A stretch of DNA of 64,000 bases from NCBI RefSeq assembly GCF_016734905.1, contig NZ_JAERPO010000002.1, positions 887,524-951,523 of the forward strand, given 5' to 3'. Source of the stretch: Sphingopyxis jiangsuensis. Lineage in GTDB: Bacteria; Pseudomonadota; Alphaproteobacteria; Sphingomonadales; Sphingomonadaceae. A program made the position numbers and the translations under genes. The notes under the pieces are model-generated. The model searched no databases and was not told where the DNA came from. It worked only from the letters and a program-made list of their open reading frames with translations. Shown here piece by piece: positions 1 through 8,616 of this stretch. Positions within the stretch are counted from its first letter, which is position 1. Every line of letters begins with the position of its first letter.

Positions 1-1142
1 CAGCCGCGCGCGAGCAGCGACGGGCGCAGCGCCGCGCCGCGCGTCGCGAGCCGCTCGGCCGCCACCGCGACGCGGTGCTGCTGGCAGCGGTCGAGCCGCC
101 CGTGCGCATCGTCGAGCCGCTGGCGCTGCGGCGCATAAAGCGCCTCGCGCCTGGGCAGGTGGCGCGCGAGCGCGGCAAGCCGTTCGGCGCCGAGCGCCTG
201 GTGGCGGTTCGCCGCGCCGATGATCCGCCCGTTCCACGTCGCCAGCTGCGCCTGCAGTTCGGCGCGCACCGGCACCGCCATCTCGGCCGCGGCGGTCGGC
301 GTCGGCGCGCGGCGGTCGGCGGCATAGTCGGCGAGCGTGACGTCGGTTTCGTGCCCGACCGCGCTGATCGTCGGGATGCGGCAGTCGGCGATCGCGCGCA
401 CGACCACCTCTTCGTTGAACGCCCACAGATCCTCGATCGACCCGCCGCCGCGCGCGACGATGACGAGGTCGGGGCGCGGCACCGGGCCGCCGGGCGCCAG
501 CGCGTCGAAACCGCGCACGGCGTTCGCAACCTGCGCCGCCGCGCCCTCGCCCTGCACGAGCACCGGCCAGACGATCACATGCGTCGGGCAGCGGTCGGCG
601 AGGCGGTGGAGGATGTCGCGGATCACCGCGCCGGTCGGCGAGGTGACGACGCCGATGGTGCGCGGCAGATAGGGAAGCGGCTGCTTGCGCCCCTGGTCGA
701 ACAGCCCCTCGGCGCCGAGCCGCGCCTTGAGCTTTTCGAACAGCAGCATCAGCGCGCCCTCGCCCGCGACCTCGAGGCTGTCGACGACGAGCTGATATTT
801 GGAGCGCCCCGGATAGGTGGTGAGCTTGCCCGTGGCGATCACCTCGATCCCGTCCTCGGGGCGGAAGGCGAGGCGGCTCGCCTGCCCCTTCCACATCACC
901 ATGTCGATCAGCGCATTATCGTCCTTGAGCGCAGCATAGAAATGCCCCGACGCCGCACGCTTCGCCCCCGACAGCTCGCCGCGCACGCGCACGCGCGCGA
1001 AGCCATCCTCTACGGTACGCTTGATCGCCGCCGACAATTGGCTGACCGACAGGGCTGGCGCATTGTCGCCAGGCGCATCCTCGGCTAACAGCCGCGCGGC
1101 GGTGTCCGTGTCGGAGGCCGTATCGGGAAAAGGGACTGACAT
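1..1142 (-). CDS. xseA: Exodeoxyribonuclease VII large subunit (partial, 3' end outside window)
   Basis: Large catalytic subunit of exonuclease VII, which degrades single-stranded DNA together with the small subunit XseB. Reading the minus strand from the ATG at 1142 gives an N-terminal OB-fold (about residues 30-120, with [15 protein letters not shown]) and then the catalytic domain with [15 protein letters not shown] and [16 protein letters not shown], both typical of XseA. The frame stays open to base 1, so the C-terminal helical part lies off the left edge. The start codon overlaps that of the divergent purD: both sit in the palindrome CATG at 1140-1143. No strong Shine-Dalgarno precedes this start. 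A long open frame on the plus strand across 75-1088 is a mirror of this gene. Confidence 0.93.
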   Translation of the reverse strand, partial: MSVPFPDTASDTDTAARLLAEDAPGDNAPALSVSQLSAAIKRTVEDGFARVRVRGELSGAKRAASGHFYAALKDDNALIDMVMWKGQASRLAFRPEDGIEVIATGKLTTYPGRSKYQLVVDSLEVAGEGALMLLFEKLKARLGAEGLFDQGRKQPLPYLPRTIGVVTSPTGAVIRDILHRLADRCPTHVIVWPVLVQGEGAAAQVANAVRGFDALAPGGPVPRPDLVIVARGGGSIEDLWAFNEEVVVRAIADCRIPTISAVGHETDVTLADYAADRRAPTPTAAAEMAVPVRAELQAQLATWNGRIIGAANRHQALGAERLAALARHLPRREALYAPQRQRLDDAHGRLDRCQQHRVAVAAERLATRGAALRPSLLARG

Positions 1143-2418
1143 GAATATCCTGCTTGTGGGCTCGGGGGGCCGCGAACATGCACTGGCGTGGCAGCTCGCG
1201 CAATCGCCGAGCTGCGACAAGCTCTATGCCGCGCCCGGCAATCCGGGGGTCGAGCTCCACGCCGAATGCCTTCCCGTCGCCGCCGACGACGTCGACGCGC
1301 TGGTCGCGCTGGTGCGCGCGCACGCCATCGAATTCGTCGTCGTCGGCCCCGAAGCGCCGCTCGTCGCGGGGCTCGCCGACCGGCTGCGCGAGCTGGGCGT
1401 CGCGACCTTCGGCCCCGGCGCCGCAGCGGCGCAGCTCGAGGGATCGAAAGGCTTTACCAAGGATCTGTGCGCGCGCGCCGGCATCCCGACCGCCGCCTAT
1501 GTCCGCTGCACCTCCGCCGACGAGGCGCTCGCCGCGCTCGATGGCTTCGACATTCCCGTCGTCATCAAGGCCGACGGTCTCGCCGCGGGCAAGGGCGTGA
1601 TCATCGCCGAAACGCGCGCCGAAGCCGAGGCGGCGATCGCCGACATGTTCGACGGCGCGTTCGGCGGCGCAGGGGCCGAGCTGGTGATCGAGGAATTCAT
1701 GACCGGCGAGGAAGCGAGCTTCTTCGCGCTCTCCGACGGCGCCGACGTCATCGCCTTTGGCAGCGCGCAGGACCACAAGCGCGTCGGCGACGGCGACACC
1801 GGCCCCAATACCGGCGGCATGGGCGCGTACAGCCCCGCGCCGGTTCTGACCGCCGCGCTCGAGGCGCAGGTGATGGACCGCATCGTCCGCCCGACGGTGG
1901 CAACGCTCGCCGCCGAAGGCACGCCATATGTCGGCGTGCTGTTCGCGGGGCTGATGCTCACCGATGCGGGGCCAAAGCTCATCGAATATAATTGCCGCTT
2001 CGGCGATCCCGAATGCCAGGTGCTGATGATGCGCTTCAAGGGCGATTTCGCCGCGCTGCTCCATGCAGCCGCAACGGGCAGCCTTGCGAATGCCGAGCCG
2101 CCCGCCTTTTCGCACGATTATGCGCTGACCGTCGTGATGGCGGCGAACGGCTATCCCGGCACCCCCGAAAAGGGCGGCGCGATCCGCAACATCGCCGCGG
2201 CCGAAGCGGGGGGCGTGCGCGTCTTTCATGCCGGCACCGCGCGCGCCGACGGCGCGATCGTCGCGGCGGGCGGGCGCGTGCTCAATGTGACGGCAACGGG
2301 CAAAAGCGTCGCCGAGGCGCAGGCGCGCGCCTATGCGGCGGTCGACAAGCTCGATTTCGCAAGCGGCTTCTGCCGCCGCGACATCGGCTGGCGCGAGGTG
2401 GCGCGCGAGGCGCAATAA
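1141..2418 (+). CDS. purD: Phosphoribosylamine-glycine ligase (GAR synthetase)
   Basis: Catalyses the ATP-dependent joining of 5-phosphoribosylamine and glycine in de novo purine synthesis. The 425-residue length is normal for PurD. It begins [17 protein letters not shown], the usual N-terminus, and carries GPEAPL (about residue 72), the ATP-grasp segments [12 protein letters not shown] and [15 protein letters not shown], and the metal-binding [10 protein letters not shown] near residue 283. AAAGGGA lies just upstream and supports the ATG at 1141. Frames upstream remain open to 1021, but family alignment and the Shine-Dalgarno favour 1141. The first two bases are shared with the divergent xseA start codon. 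Confidence 0.97.
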   Translation: MNILLVGSGGREHALAWQLAQSPSCDKLYAAPGNPGVELHAECLPVAADDVDALVALVRAHAIEFVVVGPEAPLVAGLADRLRELGVATFGPGAAAAQLEGSKGFTKDLCARAGIPTAAYVRCTSADEALAALDGFDIPVVIKADGLAAGKGVIIAETRAEAEAAIADMFDGAFGGAGAELVIEEFMTGEEASFFALSDGADVIAFGSAQDHKRVGDGDTGPNTGGMGAYSPAPVLTAALEAQVMDRIVRPTVATLAAEGTPYVGVLFAGLMLTDAGPKLIEYNCRFGDPECQVLMMRFKGDFAALLHAAATGSLANAEPPAFSHDYALTVVMAANGYPGTPEKGGAIRNIAAAEAGGVRVFHAGTARADGAIVAAGGRVLNVTATGKSVAEAQARAYAAVDKLDFASGFCRRDIGWREVAREAQ

Positions 2419-2454
2419 TTCTCAGCGACCCAACGAAAGGCAGGGAGATAGATC

Positions 2455-2994
2455 ATGACTTGGCTTCAGGAAAACTGGATCATCGCGGCGGTCGGCGTCG
2501 TTGTCGCGCTCCTTTTGCTGTGGTGGTTGCGCGGACGCGGCAAGGCGGACAGCGCCGCGCCGCCGGTCGCGCCGCCCGCCGAGCCGCGCAAGCCGCTCGA
2601 ACCCGCCCGGCCCGAGATCGTGGCCGCCGAACCCGCGCGCTTCAAACCCGTCGAGCCGCAACCGCAACCCGCCGCACCGCCGCCTCCCCCGCCCCCCGCA
2701 GCCGCCCCCGTTCCCGAGGCACCGACCGCTGCACCGGCTGCGGGCGCCGACAATCTCCAGCTGCTGAAGGGCGTCGGCCCCAAGCTCGCGGCGATGCTGG
2801 CGGGCATGGGCGTGACGCGCTTCCAGCAGATCGCCGACTGGACCGACGCCGACATCGCGCGCATCGACGATCAACTCGGCGCGTTCACTGGCCGCATCGC
2901 GCGCGACAATCTGGTCGACCAGGCAGGCTATCTCGCACGCGGCGACAAGGCGGGCTTCGAGGCAAAATATGGCGCGCTGGGCGGCGAGCTTTAA
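2455..2994 (+). CDS. Membrane-anchored helix-hairpin-helix protein with proline-rich linker
   Basis: A 179-residue protein of unknown function. Residues 8-24 form one transmembrane helix (IIAAVGVVVALLLLWW). A Pro/Ala/Glu-rich linker follows to about residue 98, including runs of prolines. The C-terminal domain starts LLKGVGPKLAAML, a helix-hairpin-helix signature as in the predicted 5' nuclease-like or NuoE-like HhH family. It follows purD by 36 nt with a purine-rich Shine-Dalgarno (gaaaggcagggag) and may be co-transcribed with it. Proteins of this layout are common in sphingomonads. I infer DNA or protein contact at the membrane but no catalytic residues are evident. Confidence 0.82.
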   Translation: MTWLQENWIIAAVGVVVALLLLWWLRGRGKADSAAPPVAPPAEPRKPLEPARPEIVAAEPARFKPVEPQPQPAAPPPPPPPAAAPVPEAPTAAPAAGADNLQLLKGVGPKLAAMLAGMGVTRFQQIADWTDADIARIDDQLGAFTGRIARDNLVDQAGYLARGDKAGFEAKYGALGGEL

Positions 2995-3030
2995 AGGCTG
3001 CTTCGCACCAAAAGTCGCAATCCCGGTTCG

Positions 3031-3104
3031 TCGTCACCCCGGACTTGACCCGGGGTCCATGATTTCAGCGCGGCCGTGGATCCCGGATCAGGTCCGGGAT
3101 GACG
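3031..3104. repeat. Intergenic palindromic repeat pair (REP-like)
   Basis: Two adjacent hairpins. CCCCGGACTTGACCCGGGG at 3037-3055 and ATCCCGGATCAGGTCCGGGAT at 3080-3100 are each near-palindromic, and the outer GTCA/TGAC ends match. Elements of this form are widespread in alphaproteobacterial intergenic DNA. It lies between convergent genes and could also help end transcription. Confidence 0.7.
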
Positions 3105-3131
3105 AATGTCTGAAATGGACCGATTGCGGAC

Positions 3132-4013
3132 TTACTCGGTCAATCGAAAGAACTTCGTGGCGTTGCCGTGCAGCATTGCCTGCTTTTGATTGTCATCCAG
3201 CCACGTGAAGCCCTCGATCCGCTGGAGGATGGGGCCGATTGGTAGATTGTCGCTTCCGAACATGATCCTGTCGCCGAAGCCTTCATCGATCAACCTTCGC
3301 AGCGTTGCCTCGTACTCTTCGAGTGGCATTGCTCCGTTCGTAATCGACAGATCCACATACACGTTCGGATAGTCGTTCAGGAGAGCCAGCGTTTCCGGCC
3401 AGAACGCCTGGTGGTCTCCACGTCCCGCGCCAACGTGTTGCAGCCAGATGCGAAGGTCCGGATGTCTCGCAAGAACCGGTCGAAGGAGTGCCGGATTACC
3501 CATCTCCGGATCGTAATTTGGGCAGCAGTCAGGTTCGGATCGGATACTGTTCCTTGCTCCCGGCGGAGGACCCCTCTGCGTGTGGACGCCTACAGGCACG
3601 TCGTATGCTTCCGCAAGCGCCCAATACTGCTCCAGACGCGGATTGGCAGGCGAAATGCCAGAATAGCTTGGAGTGAGTTCGTGGAAGGCATGAACTCTTC
3701 CGGCCGCGAGTTCTTCCTCCAGCCAAACGGGGTCCGCCCAACCCTCGTTATCCGGGAAGCAGTGGTAGCGAGGCTCGCCTTGGTTGCGCGGGCAGACAAT
3801 CCAGGTGCCGACGATGATGCCTTTGCGCTGCCAGCGCTCGACGTCTGCCTCGTTCGTGACGGCCACAACGGCCACTTCGACCTCGTTCCTCTCAAGCTCC
3901 TCCAGTTGCCCGCGTTGCACTGCATCGCCATCGCTGTCCGGCCATCCGGCATGACGGTGAACGTCGATCAGGGGCACTGAAGAGGCGAGGCCGATTGCAA
4001 GAAGGGTAGACAC
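3132..4013 (-). CDS. Amidohydrolase-2 family metal-dependent hydrolase (probable acquired gene)
   Basis: A TIM-barrel amidohydrolase of about 293 residues. It shows the first metal-binding strand LIDVHRH, a later GVHTQRG, a QHVGAG and the C-terminal GSDNLPIGP that supplies the usual Asp. The substrate cannot be told. The frame can start at TTG 4028, but a GGAG lies 9 nt before a GTG at 4013, so I chose that. Composition differs from its neighbours: 3121-3180 has 33 G/C in 60, whereas purD has lines with 46 in 60, and codons ending in A or T are frequent. It is flanked by a REP-like repeat on one side and an AT-rich promoter-like stretch on the other. I infer horizontal acquisition. Confidence 0.85.
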   Translation of the reverse strand: MSTLLAIGLASSVPLIDVHRHAGWPDSDGDAVQRGQLEELERNEVEVAVVAVTNEADVERWQRKGIIVGTWIVCPRNQGEPRYHCFPDNEGWADPVWLEEELAAGRVHAFHELTPSYSGISPANPRLEQYWALAEAYDVPVGVHTQRGPPPGARNSIRSEPDCCPNYDPEMGNPALLRPVLARHPDLRIWLQHVGAGRGDHQAFWPETLALLNDYPNVYVDLSITNGAMPLEEYEATLRRLIDEGFGDRIMFGSDNLPIGPILQRIEGFTWLDDNQKQAMLHGNATKFFRLTE

Positions 4014-4039
4014 GAGATTATGCTCCAACAGGCCGTGCT

Positions 4040-4067
4040 ATATTAAGTGTAACAGTATACAGGTAAA
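4040..4067 (-). promoter_or_regulatory. Candidate promoter of the amidohydrolase gene
   Basis: On the minus strand a TTTACC -35-like hexamer (4062-4067) is separated by 16 nt from TAATAT (4040-4045). The stretch is notably AT-rich for this genome and lies 27 nt upstream of the GTG start. Sequence match only. Confidence 0.4.
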
Positions 4068-4102
4068 GTCCGCTAACACCCCCAAACCGGACCGCGCCAT
4101 AC

Positions 4103-4567
<465 letters not shown>

Positions 4568-4575
4568 CTATGCGC

Positions 4576-4604
4576 TTGACGAATCTCCTGCAAGCCGGTA
4601 AGCG
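4576..4604 (+). promoter_or_regulatory. Candidate rpmB promoter
   Basis: TTGACG at 4576-4581, a 17-nt spacer, then TAAGCG at 4599-4604. The -35 is good and the -10 weak. It lies in the divergent tadA/rpmB gap, about 85 nt before the rpmB start. Confidence 0.35.
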
Positions 4605-4687
4605 CGCGCCTTTCCCGGCCCAACCGGTCTTTTCGGCGCTTTCCGCGCCAACCGGCGCGCCGCCCAGATTTTGTGAGGACGAAGACA

Positions 4688-4981
4688 ATGTCGCGCATTT
4701 GCGAACTGACCGGCAAGGGCCGCCAGGTTGGCCACAACGTCAGCCACGCCAACAACAAGACGAAGCGCACTTTCCTGCCGAACCTGCAGAATGTGACGCT
4801 GCTGTCGGACGCGCTCGGCAAGGGCGTCAAGCTGCGCGTGTCGACGCACGGCCTGCGCTCGGTCGAGCATAATGGCGGCCTCGACAACTGGCTGATGAAG
4901 GCCGGCGACGATCAGCTTTCGACCAATGCCCGCAAGCTGAAGAAGGAAGTGGCAAAGAAGCTGGCCGAAAAGGCCGCCTAA
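4688..4981 (+). CDS. rpmB: 50S ribosomal protein L28
   Basis: Structural protein of the large ribosomal subunit, 97 residues, the length usual in alphaproteobacteria. It begins [20 protein letters not shown], an invariant L28 signature, and has [12 protein letters not shown] and a basic C-terminus. A GAGGA at 4674-4678 precedes the ATG at 4688. An in-frame ATG at 4673 is upstream of this site and unlikely to be used. It is followed by a clear intrinsic terminator, so it is probably transcribed alone. Confidence 0.97.
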   Translation: MSRICELTGKGRQVGHNVSHANNKTKRTFLPNLQNVTLLSDALGKGVKLRVSTHGLRSVEHNGGLDNWLMKAGDDQLSTNARKLKKEVAKKLAEKAA

Positions 4982-5003
4982 GCCCAGCCTCCGCTGAACT
5001 GCA

Positions 5004-5993
5004 TCAAGGCGGCCCGGAAACGGCGCCGCCTTTTTGCTGTCCGGATGACAGGCCGACGAGTTCGAACTGCACGAGCAGGCTGCGTTGCCAGCGCTGGAAA
5101 TTATCGTCGGACACAAGCCACAGATAGGTGCGCCCCGACGCCTCGGTGACGGCGGCGCCTTCATAATTGTCGGCAATCGCCGCCGGGACCGTTCCGACCG
5201 CGCGCGAGCGCAAGATGCTGTCGGCTCGGATTGCGGCGGGGTCGGCGACCGCGACGATCGTCGTGAACACGGGGTTCCAGCCGAGCTTGCGGTGAACGAG
5301 CAGGATTCGCCCGTCGGGAAGCGCGGCGGCATCGGCGACCGCGCCCTTGCCTTCGGCATCGTATCGAAAGCGTAGCGGCATACCGCCTTCGACGGGATCG
5401 CCCGCATAAAGCAGCGCCTCGGTCGCTCCGCCGCCTGCGCGGCTCTCGGCAAATATTATGAAGCGTCCGTCGGGAAGCCGCGCCATCGCCTCGGCGCCGC
5501 GATTTGCGCCCCAGTTTTCCGACGGAAGCCGACGCCGCGCCGCGATGCGGCCAAGCCCCTTGTCGAGCCGCCATAGCTGATGATCGCCTTCGAGCGCGAG
5601 CCAGACCCGGTCGCCGTAAGGATCGGTTGCCATCGCCTCGACATCGCGGAGCCCCTTGCTGCGTCGTTCGTCACCCATGTCGGGAAGGCCGCCAAGGTCC
5701 AGGCGCGGCTTGTCGCCGCGCAGATCGATCCGCACCCAGCGGCCATTGTCGGCGACCGCCAGAAACTGCCGCGGCGCCACTTCGGCCAACGCCGAAAAGC
5801 CGCCGAAGCGGCTGTCGCGGCTTTCGAGGCGCCAGCCGCGGACATAGCGGAGAGCGCCGGCCGCAGCGCGCGGGGCGGCAAGCGGTACGGCCTTCGCCAA
5901 ATCGCTCTCGATCATCTGGACCCGACGCTGCGCGCTCCACGGGACGGGGCCGAGGAGAAGGAAAAGGAGGGCGGCGAGCAGAATGCGGCGCAT
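5004..5993 (-). CDS. Esterase-like-activity-of-phytase family secreted protein
   Basis: A 329-residue protein with a hydrophobic N-terminus (MRRILLAALLFLLLG) that looks like a signal peptide or anchor. The rest resembles the phytase-like/SdiA-regulated beta-propeller family (DUF-type 'esterase-like activity of phytase'): repeated blades such as FSALAEVAPRQFLAVADNGRW, GLRDVEAMATDPYGDRVWLALEG and AAALPDGRILLVHRK. The start at 5993 was chosen because the upstream part of the open frame is a mirror of other sequence with long Val/Ala/Ile runs. Enzyme activity is inferred from family only. The stop codon touches the rpmB terminator of the converging gene. Confidence 0.8.
   Translation of the reverse strand: MRRILLAALLFLLLGPVPWSAQRRVQMIESDLAKAVPLAAPRAAAGALRYVRGWRLESRDSRFGGFSALAEVAPRQFLAVADNGRWVRIDLRGDKPRLDLGGLPDMGDERRSKGLRDVEAMATDPYGDRVWLALEGDHQLWRLDKGLGRIAARRRLPSENWGANRGAEAMARLPDGRFIIFAESRAGGGATEALLYAGDPVEGGMPLRFRYDAEGKGAVADAAALPDGRILLVHRKLGWNPVFTTIVAVADPAAIRADSILRSRAVGTVPAAIADNYEGAAVTEASGRTYLWLVSDDNFQRWQRSLLVQFELVGLSSGQQKGGAVSGPP
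5006..5035 (+). terminator. Intrinsic terminator after rpmB
   Basis: Perfect 8-bp stem AAGGCGGC (5006-5013) with GCCGCCTT (5025-5032), then a T-run to 5035. It overlaps the last codons of the convergent phytase-like gene by one base at its edge. Confidence 0.85.
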
Positions 5994-6049
5994 CGGCGCC
6001 GCGATAGGGCGCGATGCCCCCGCTGCGCAAGTCGCAAGCGCACGCCAAT

Positions 6050-6077
6050 CTGAACGCCAGCCAACCGCGGCGTTCAG
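6050..6077. promoter_or_regulatory. Inverted repeat upstream of the glycine-zipper gene
   Basis: Perfect 9-bp arms CTGAACGCC (6050-6058) and GGCGTTCAG (6069-6077) with a 10-nt spacer, in the divergent gap between two envelope-protein genes. A regulator site is possible. There is no T-run, so termination is unlikely. Confidence 0.45.
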
Positions 6078-6164
6078 GGTTCGCTCAAAACGAATCGGGC
6101 AAAAGACCATCAACGACCCAACCCCGCCCCATAAAGGGCACACCGACGAAGCTGGAGTATGACA

Positions 6165-6566
6165 ATGATCAAGAAACTGACCCTCCCCCTCGCCGCCCTG
6201 ATGTCGGTTTCGGCACTCGGCGTCGCAACCCCTGCCGCAGCCCAGCACGGCTATTACAACGGCGGCTATGACACCTATTACAGCGGCTACGACCGCGACG
6301 ACCGTCGCTATGACCGTCGCGACAATCGCCGCTATGACCGCCGCGATTACCGGAGCGACCGTCGCTATTATCGTGGCGACCGCCGCCACTATCGCCAGTG
6401 CGACAATGGCACGGGCGGCACCATCATCGGCGCGATCGCGGGCGGCCTTGCCGGTCACGAGATCGCAGGCCGCGGCGACAAGACCGTCGGCACGATCATC
6501 GGCGGCGCCGTCGGCGCCATCGCGGGCCGCGCGATCGACAAGGGGAATGACGGCTGCCGCCGCTAA
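6165..6566 (+). CDS. Glycine-zipper 2TM domain envelope protein
   Basis: A 133-residue exported protein. A signal peptide (LPLAALMSVSALGVATPAAAQ) is followed by a low-complexity Tyr/Arg/Asp region with repeated RRYDRRD units (about residues 30-80). The C-terminus has GGTIIGAIAGGLAGHEIAGRGDKTVGTIIGGAVGAIAG-type glycine-zipper repeats (split here only for description), as in the 17-kDa surface antigen family. It probably sits in or at the outer membrane. Two ATGs occur at 6159 and 6165. GGAG at 6154-6157 is 1 nt from the first but 7 nt from the second, so 6165 was chosen. A terminator follows at 6607. Confidence 0.85.
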   Translation: MIKKLTLPLAALMSVSALGVATPAAAQHGYYNGGYDTYYSGYDRDDRRYDRRDNRRYDRRDYRSDRRYYRGDRRHYRQCDNGTGGTIIGAIAGGLAGHEIAGRGDKTVGTIIGGAVGAIAGRAIDKGNDGCRR

Positions 6567-6606
6567 GCGCAGACCCGACCCCCAATAAATTTCTGTAGTC
6601 CCTTGC

Positions 6607-6637
6607 CCCCGTCCGGTCCCGCACCGGGCGGGGTTTT
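6607..6637 (+). terminator. Intrinsic terminator after the glycine-zipper gene
   Basis: Stem CCCCGTCCGGT (6607-6617) with ACCGGGCGGGG (6623-6633), one G-U wobble, followed by TTTTT. Confidence 0.85.
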
Positions 6638-6756
6638 TGCGTCGCTTCGGCCCGCCGGGAGCCGGGCTTGCCTTCGCGCGCGGCGAGGCCTAGGCTGGCG
6701 GCAAGTGCACGCTCGCGGCTTCGCGCGGGCGCGTGATTGGACAGGTTAGAATAGCC

Positions 6757-7848
6757 ATGCGGCAAATGGCAGCGCCATCGGGGCGACCGCCGCGGCCCGG
6801 GTCGGCGGCAAAAGGACGGATCAGGACGGGTGCGGGCACGCGCCCCCTGCCTTTCGACCGGCCGCGGACCTATGCCGCCATCGATCTCGGCACCAACAAT
6901 TGCCGCCTCCTCATCGCCCGACCGCAGGACGGCGAACTTGTCGTCATCGATGCTTTTTCGCGTATCGTGCGCCTGGGCGAGGGATTGCACCATAGCGGCC
7001 GAATCAGCGAAGCAGCGATGGATCGCACGGTCGCCGCGCTGTCGATCTGCGCCGACAAGTTGCGTCGCCGCCACGTTACCCTGTCGCGCGCGGTTGCGAC
7101 CGAAGCGTGCCGCCGCGCGTCGAACGGCGCCGAACTTGCCGAACGCGTCAAGCGCGAGACGGGAATCGCGCTCGACATCATCTCGGCGGCCGAGGAAGCG
7201 CGCCTCGCGGCGCTCGGCTGCCACAATCTGATGGAGCCCGGAGACGGCCCGGCGCTGATTTTCGACATTGGCGGGGGATCGACCGAATTGATGCACGTCG
7301 ATATTTCCGACAATGATGTCGACATCCGCGACTGGATCAGCGTCCCGTGGGGCGTCGTTTCGCTGACCGAATATAGCCCGCTGACCGAAGACAGCCTCGC
7401 CGCACGGCAGGCAAGCTATGCCCGGATGCGGGAGGTGACGCGCAGCGCCTTTGCCGATTTCGCCGGGCGCGCCGAACGCTTTGCCGGGCAACCGCTGCGC
7501 CTCCTGGGCACCAGCGGGACGGTGACGACGCTTGCCAGCGTTTTCCTCGACCTGCCGCGCTACGACCGCCGCGCGGTCGATGGCCTCGCGGTTCCCGCCG
7601 AAGCGATGCGCGGGATCAGCCGCCGTCTGGCCGAGGCGAGCCTTGCCGACCGCGCCGAGATCGCATGCATCGGACGCGAACGCGCCGATCTGGTCGTCGC
7701 GGGCTGCGCGATCCTCGAAAGCATCATCGACCTGTGGCCCGCGGCGCGCGTCGGCGTTGCCGACCGCGGCATTCGCGAAGGCATCTTGCGCACGCTCGCG
7801 CGACAGGGCCGCGACATCCCCGTGACGCGGCGCGAGTTCCGCAAATGA
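6757..7848 (+). CDS. ppx: Ppx/GppA family phosphatase (exopolyphosphatase / pppGpp phosphohydrolase)
   Basis: Member of the ASKHA-fold Ppx/GppA family, which hydrolyses polyphosphate and/or pppGpp. Nucleotide-phosphate loops are visible: AAIDLGTNNCRLLIA near residue 40 and FDIGGGSTEL near residue 168, plus GTSGTVTTLAS and VADRGIREGIL near the end. At about 363 residues it is the short form without the extra C-terminal HD domain of longer enzymes. The start is uncertain: GTG at 6733 also opens the frame, and the N-terminal 35 residues are basic and probably disordered. Its stop overlaps the rlmE start (ATGA at 7845-7848), suggesting translational coupling. The ppx-rlmE pair is common in alphaproteobacteria. 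Confidence 0.88.
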   Translation: MRQMAAPSGRPPRPGSAAKGRIRTGAGTRPLPFDRPRTYAAIDLGTNNCRLLIARPQDGELVVIDAFSRIVRLGEGLHHSGRISEAAMDRTVAALSICADKLRRRHVTLSRAVATEACRRASNGAELAERVKRETGIALDIISAAEEARLAALGCHNLMEPGDGPALIFDIGGGSTELMHVDISDNDVDIRDWISVPWGVVSLTEYSPLTEDSLAARQASYARMREVTRSAFADFAGRAERFAGQPLRLLGTSGTVTTLASVFLDLPRYDRRAVDGLAVPAEAMRGISRRLAEASLADRAEIACIGRERADLVVAGCAILESIIDLWPAARVGVADRGIREGILRTLARQGRDIPVTRREFRK

Positions 7849-8558
7849 GTCAGCGCAAAGGGGGAAGTGGCGGCGCCAGCGGTCGCGGTGGTCTGCACGA
7901 GCGCGTCAAGACCGCGCGGCGACGCACCGCATCGTCGACGCGCTGGCTGCAACGCCAGCTCAACGATCCCTATGTGCGACGCGCGCAGGCCGAAGGCTAT
8001 CGCTCGCGCGCCGCGTACAAGCTGATCGAACTCGACGAGAAATTCGGCTTTCTGAAAAAGGCGCGAGCGGTCGTCGACCTTGGCATCACGCCCGGCGGCT
8101 GGTCGCAGGTCGTGCGCAAGACCAACCCGCGCGCCCGCGTCGCCGGTATCGACCTGCTGGCATGCGAGCCGATCGAGGGGGTCGCGATCCTCGAAATGGA
8201 TTTCATGGACGATGCGGCCCCGGATGCGCTGATCGATGCGCTCGGCAGCGCGCCCGACCTTGTCGTATCGGACATGGCGGCGAACACGGTCGGCCACCCG
8301 CAAACCGACCACCTCCGCACGATTGCGCTCGCCGAAACCGCCGCCGATTTCGCGGTGCAGACGCTGCAGCCCGGCGGCGCCTTTGTCGCCAAGGTCTTCG
8401 CGGGCGGCGCCGACCGCGAACTGCTGGCGTTGCTCAAGACGAATTTCGCGACCGTCAAACATGCGAAGCCGCCGGCGAGCCGCAAGGGATCGCCCGAGCT
8501 TTATGTGATTGCGCAAGGCTTCAAGGGACGCGGCACGCCCGAGGACGGCGAACGGTGA
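7845..8558 (+). CDS. rlmE: 23S rRNA (uridine-2'-O-)-methyltransferase
   Basis: RrmJ/FtsJ-type enzyme that 2'-O-methylates U2552 of 23S rRNA in the assembled 50S subunit. The 237-residue protein has the SAM-binding loop DLGITPGGWSQV and the K-D-K-E catalytic tetrad: Lys in RAAYKLIELDEKF, Asp in VVSDMAANT, Lys in FVAKVFAGG and Glu in SPELYVIA. The N-terminal 30 residues are Gly/Arg-rich. The start ATG at 7845 overlaps the ppx stop. Confidence 0.95.
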   Translation: MSQRKGGSGGASGRGGLHERVKTARRRTASSTRWLQRQLNDPYVRRAQAEGYRSRAAYKLIELDEKFGFLKKARAVVDLGITPGGWSQVVRKTNPRARVAGIDLLACEPIEGVAILEMDFMDDAAPDALIDALGSAPDLVVSDMAANTVGHPQTDHLRTIALAETAADFAVQTLQPGGAFVAKVFAGGADRELLALLKTNFATVKHAKPPASRKGSPELYVIAQGFKGRGTPEDGER

Positions 8559-8616
8559 CGCGCGCAATTCATCGCCGATTTATGTCGGCTCGCGTATGTT
8601 GGGGGGAACCGGGAGA

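Noticed and set aside
75..1088. Long plus-strand open frame (337 residues)
   Set aside because: Arg/His/Ala-rich mirror of xseA, which has clear family motifs on the minus strand; high-GC DNA gives long opposite-strand frames.
916..2415. Minus-strand open frame opposite purD
   Set aside because: No family features and strongly biased composition; purD motifs on the other strand are unambiguous.
6268..6588. Thr/Ala-rich frame within the glycine-zipper gene
   Set aside because: Frame-shifted reading of the same repeats; no ribosome site and no family match.
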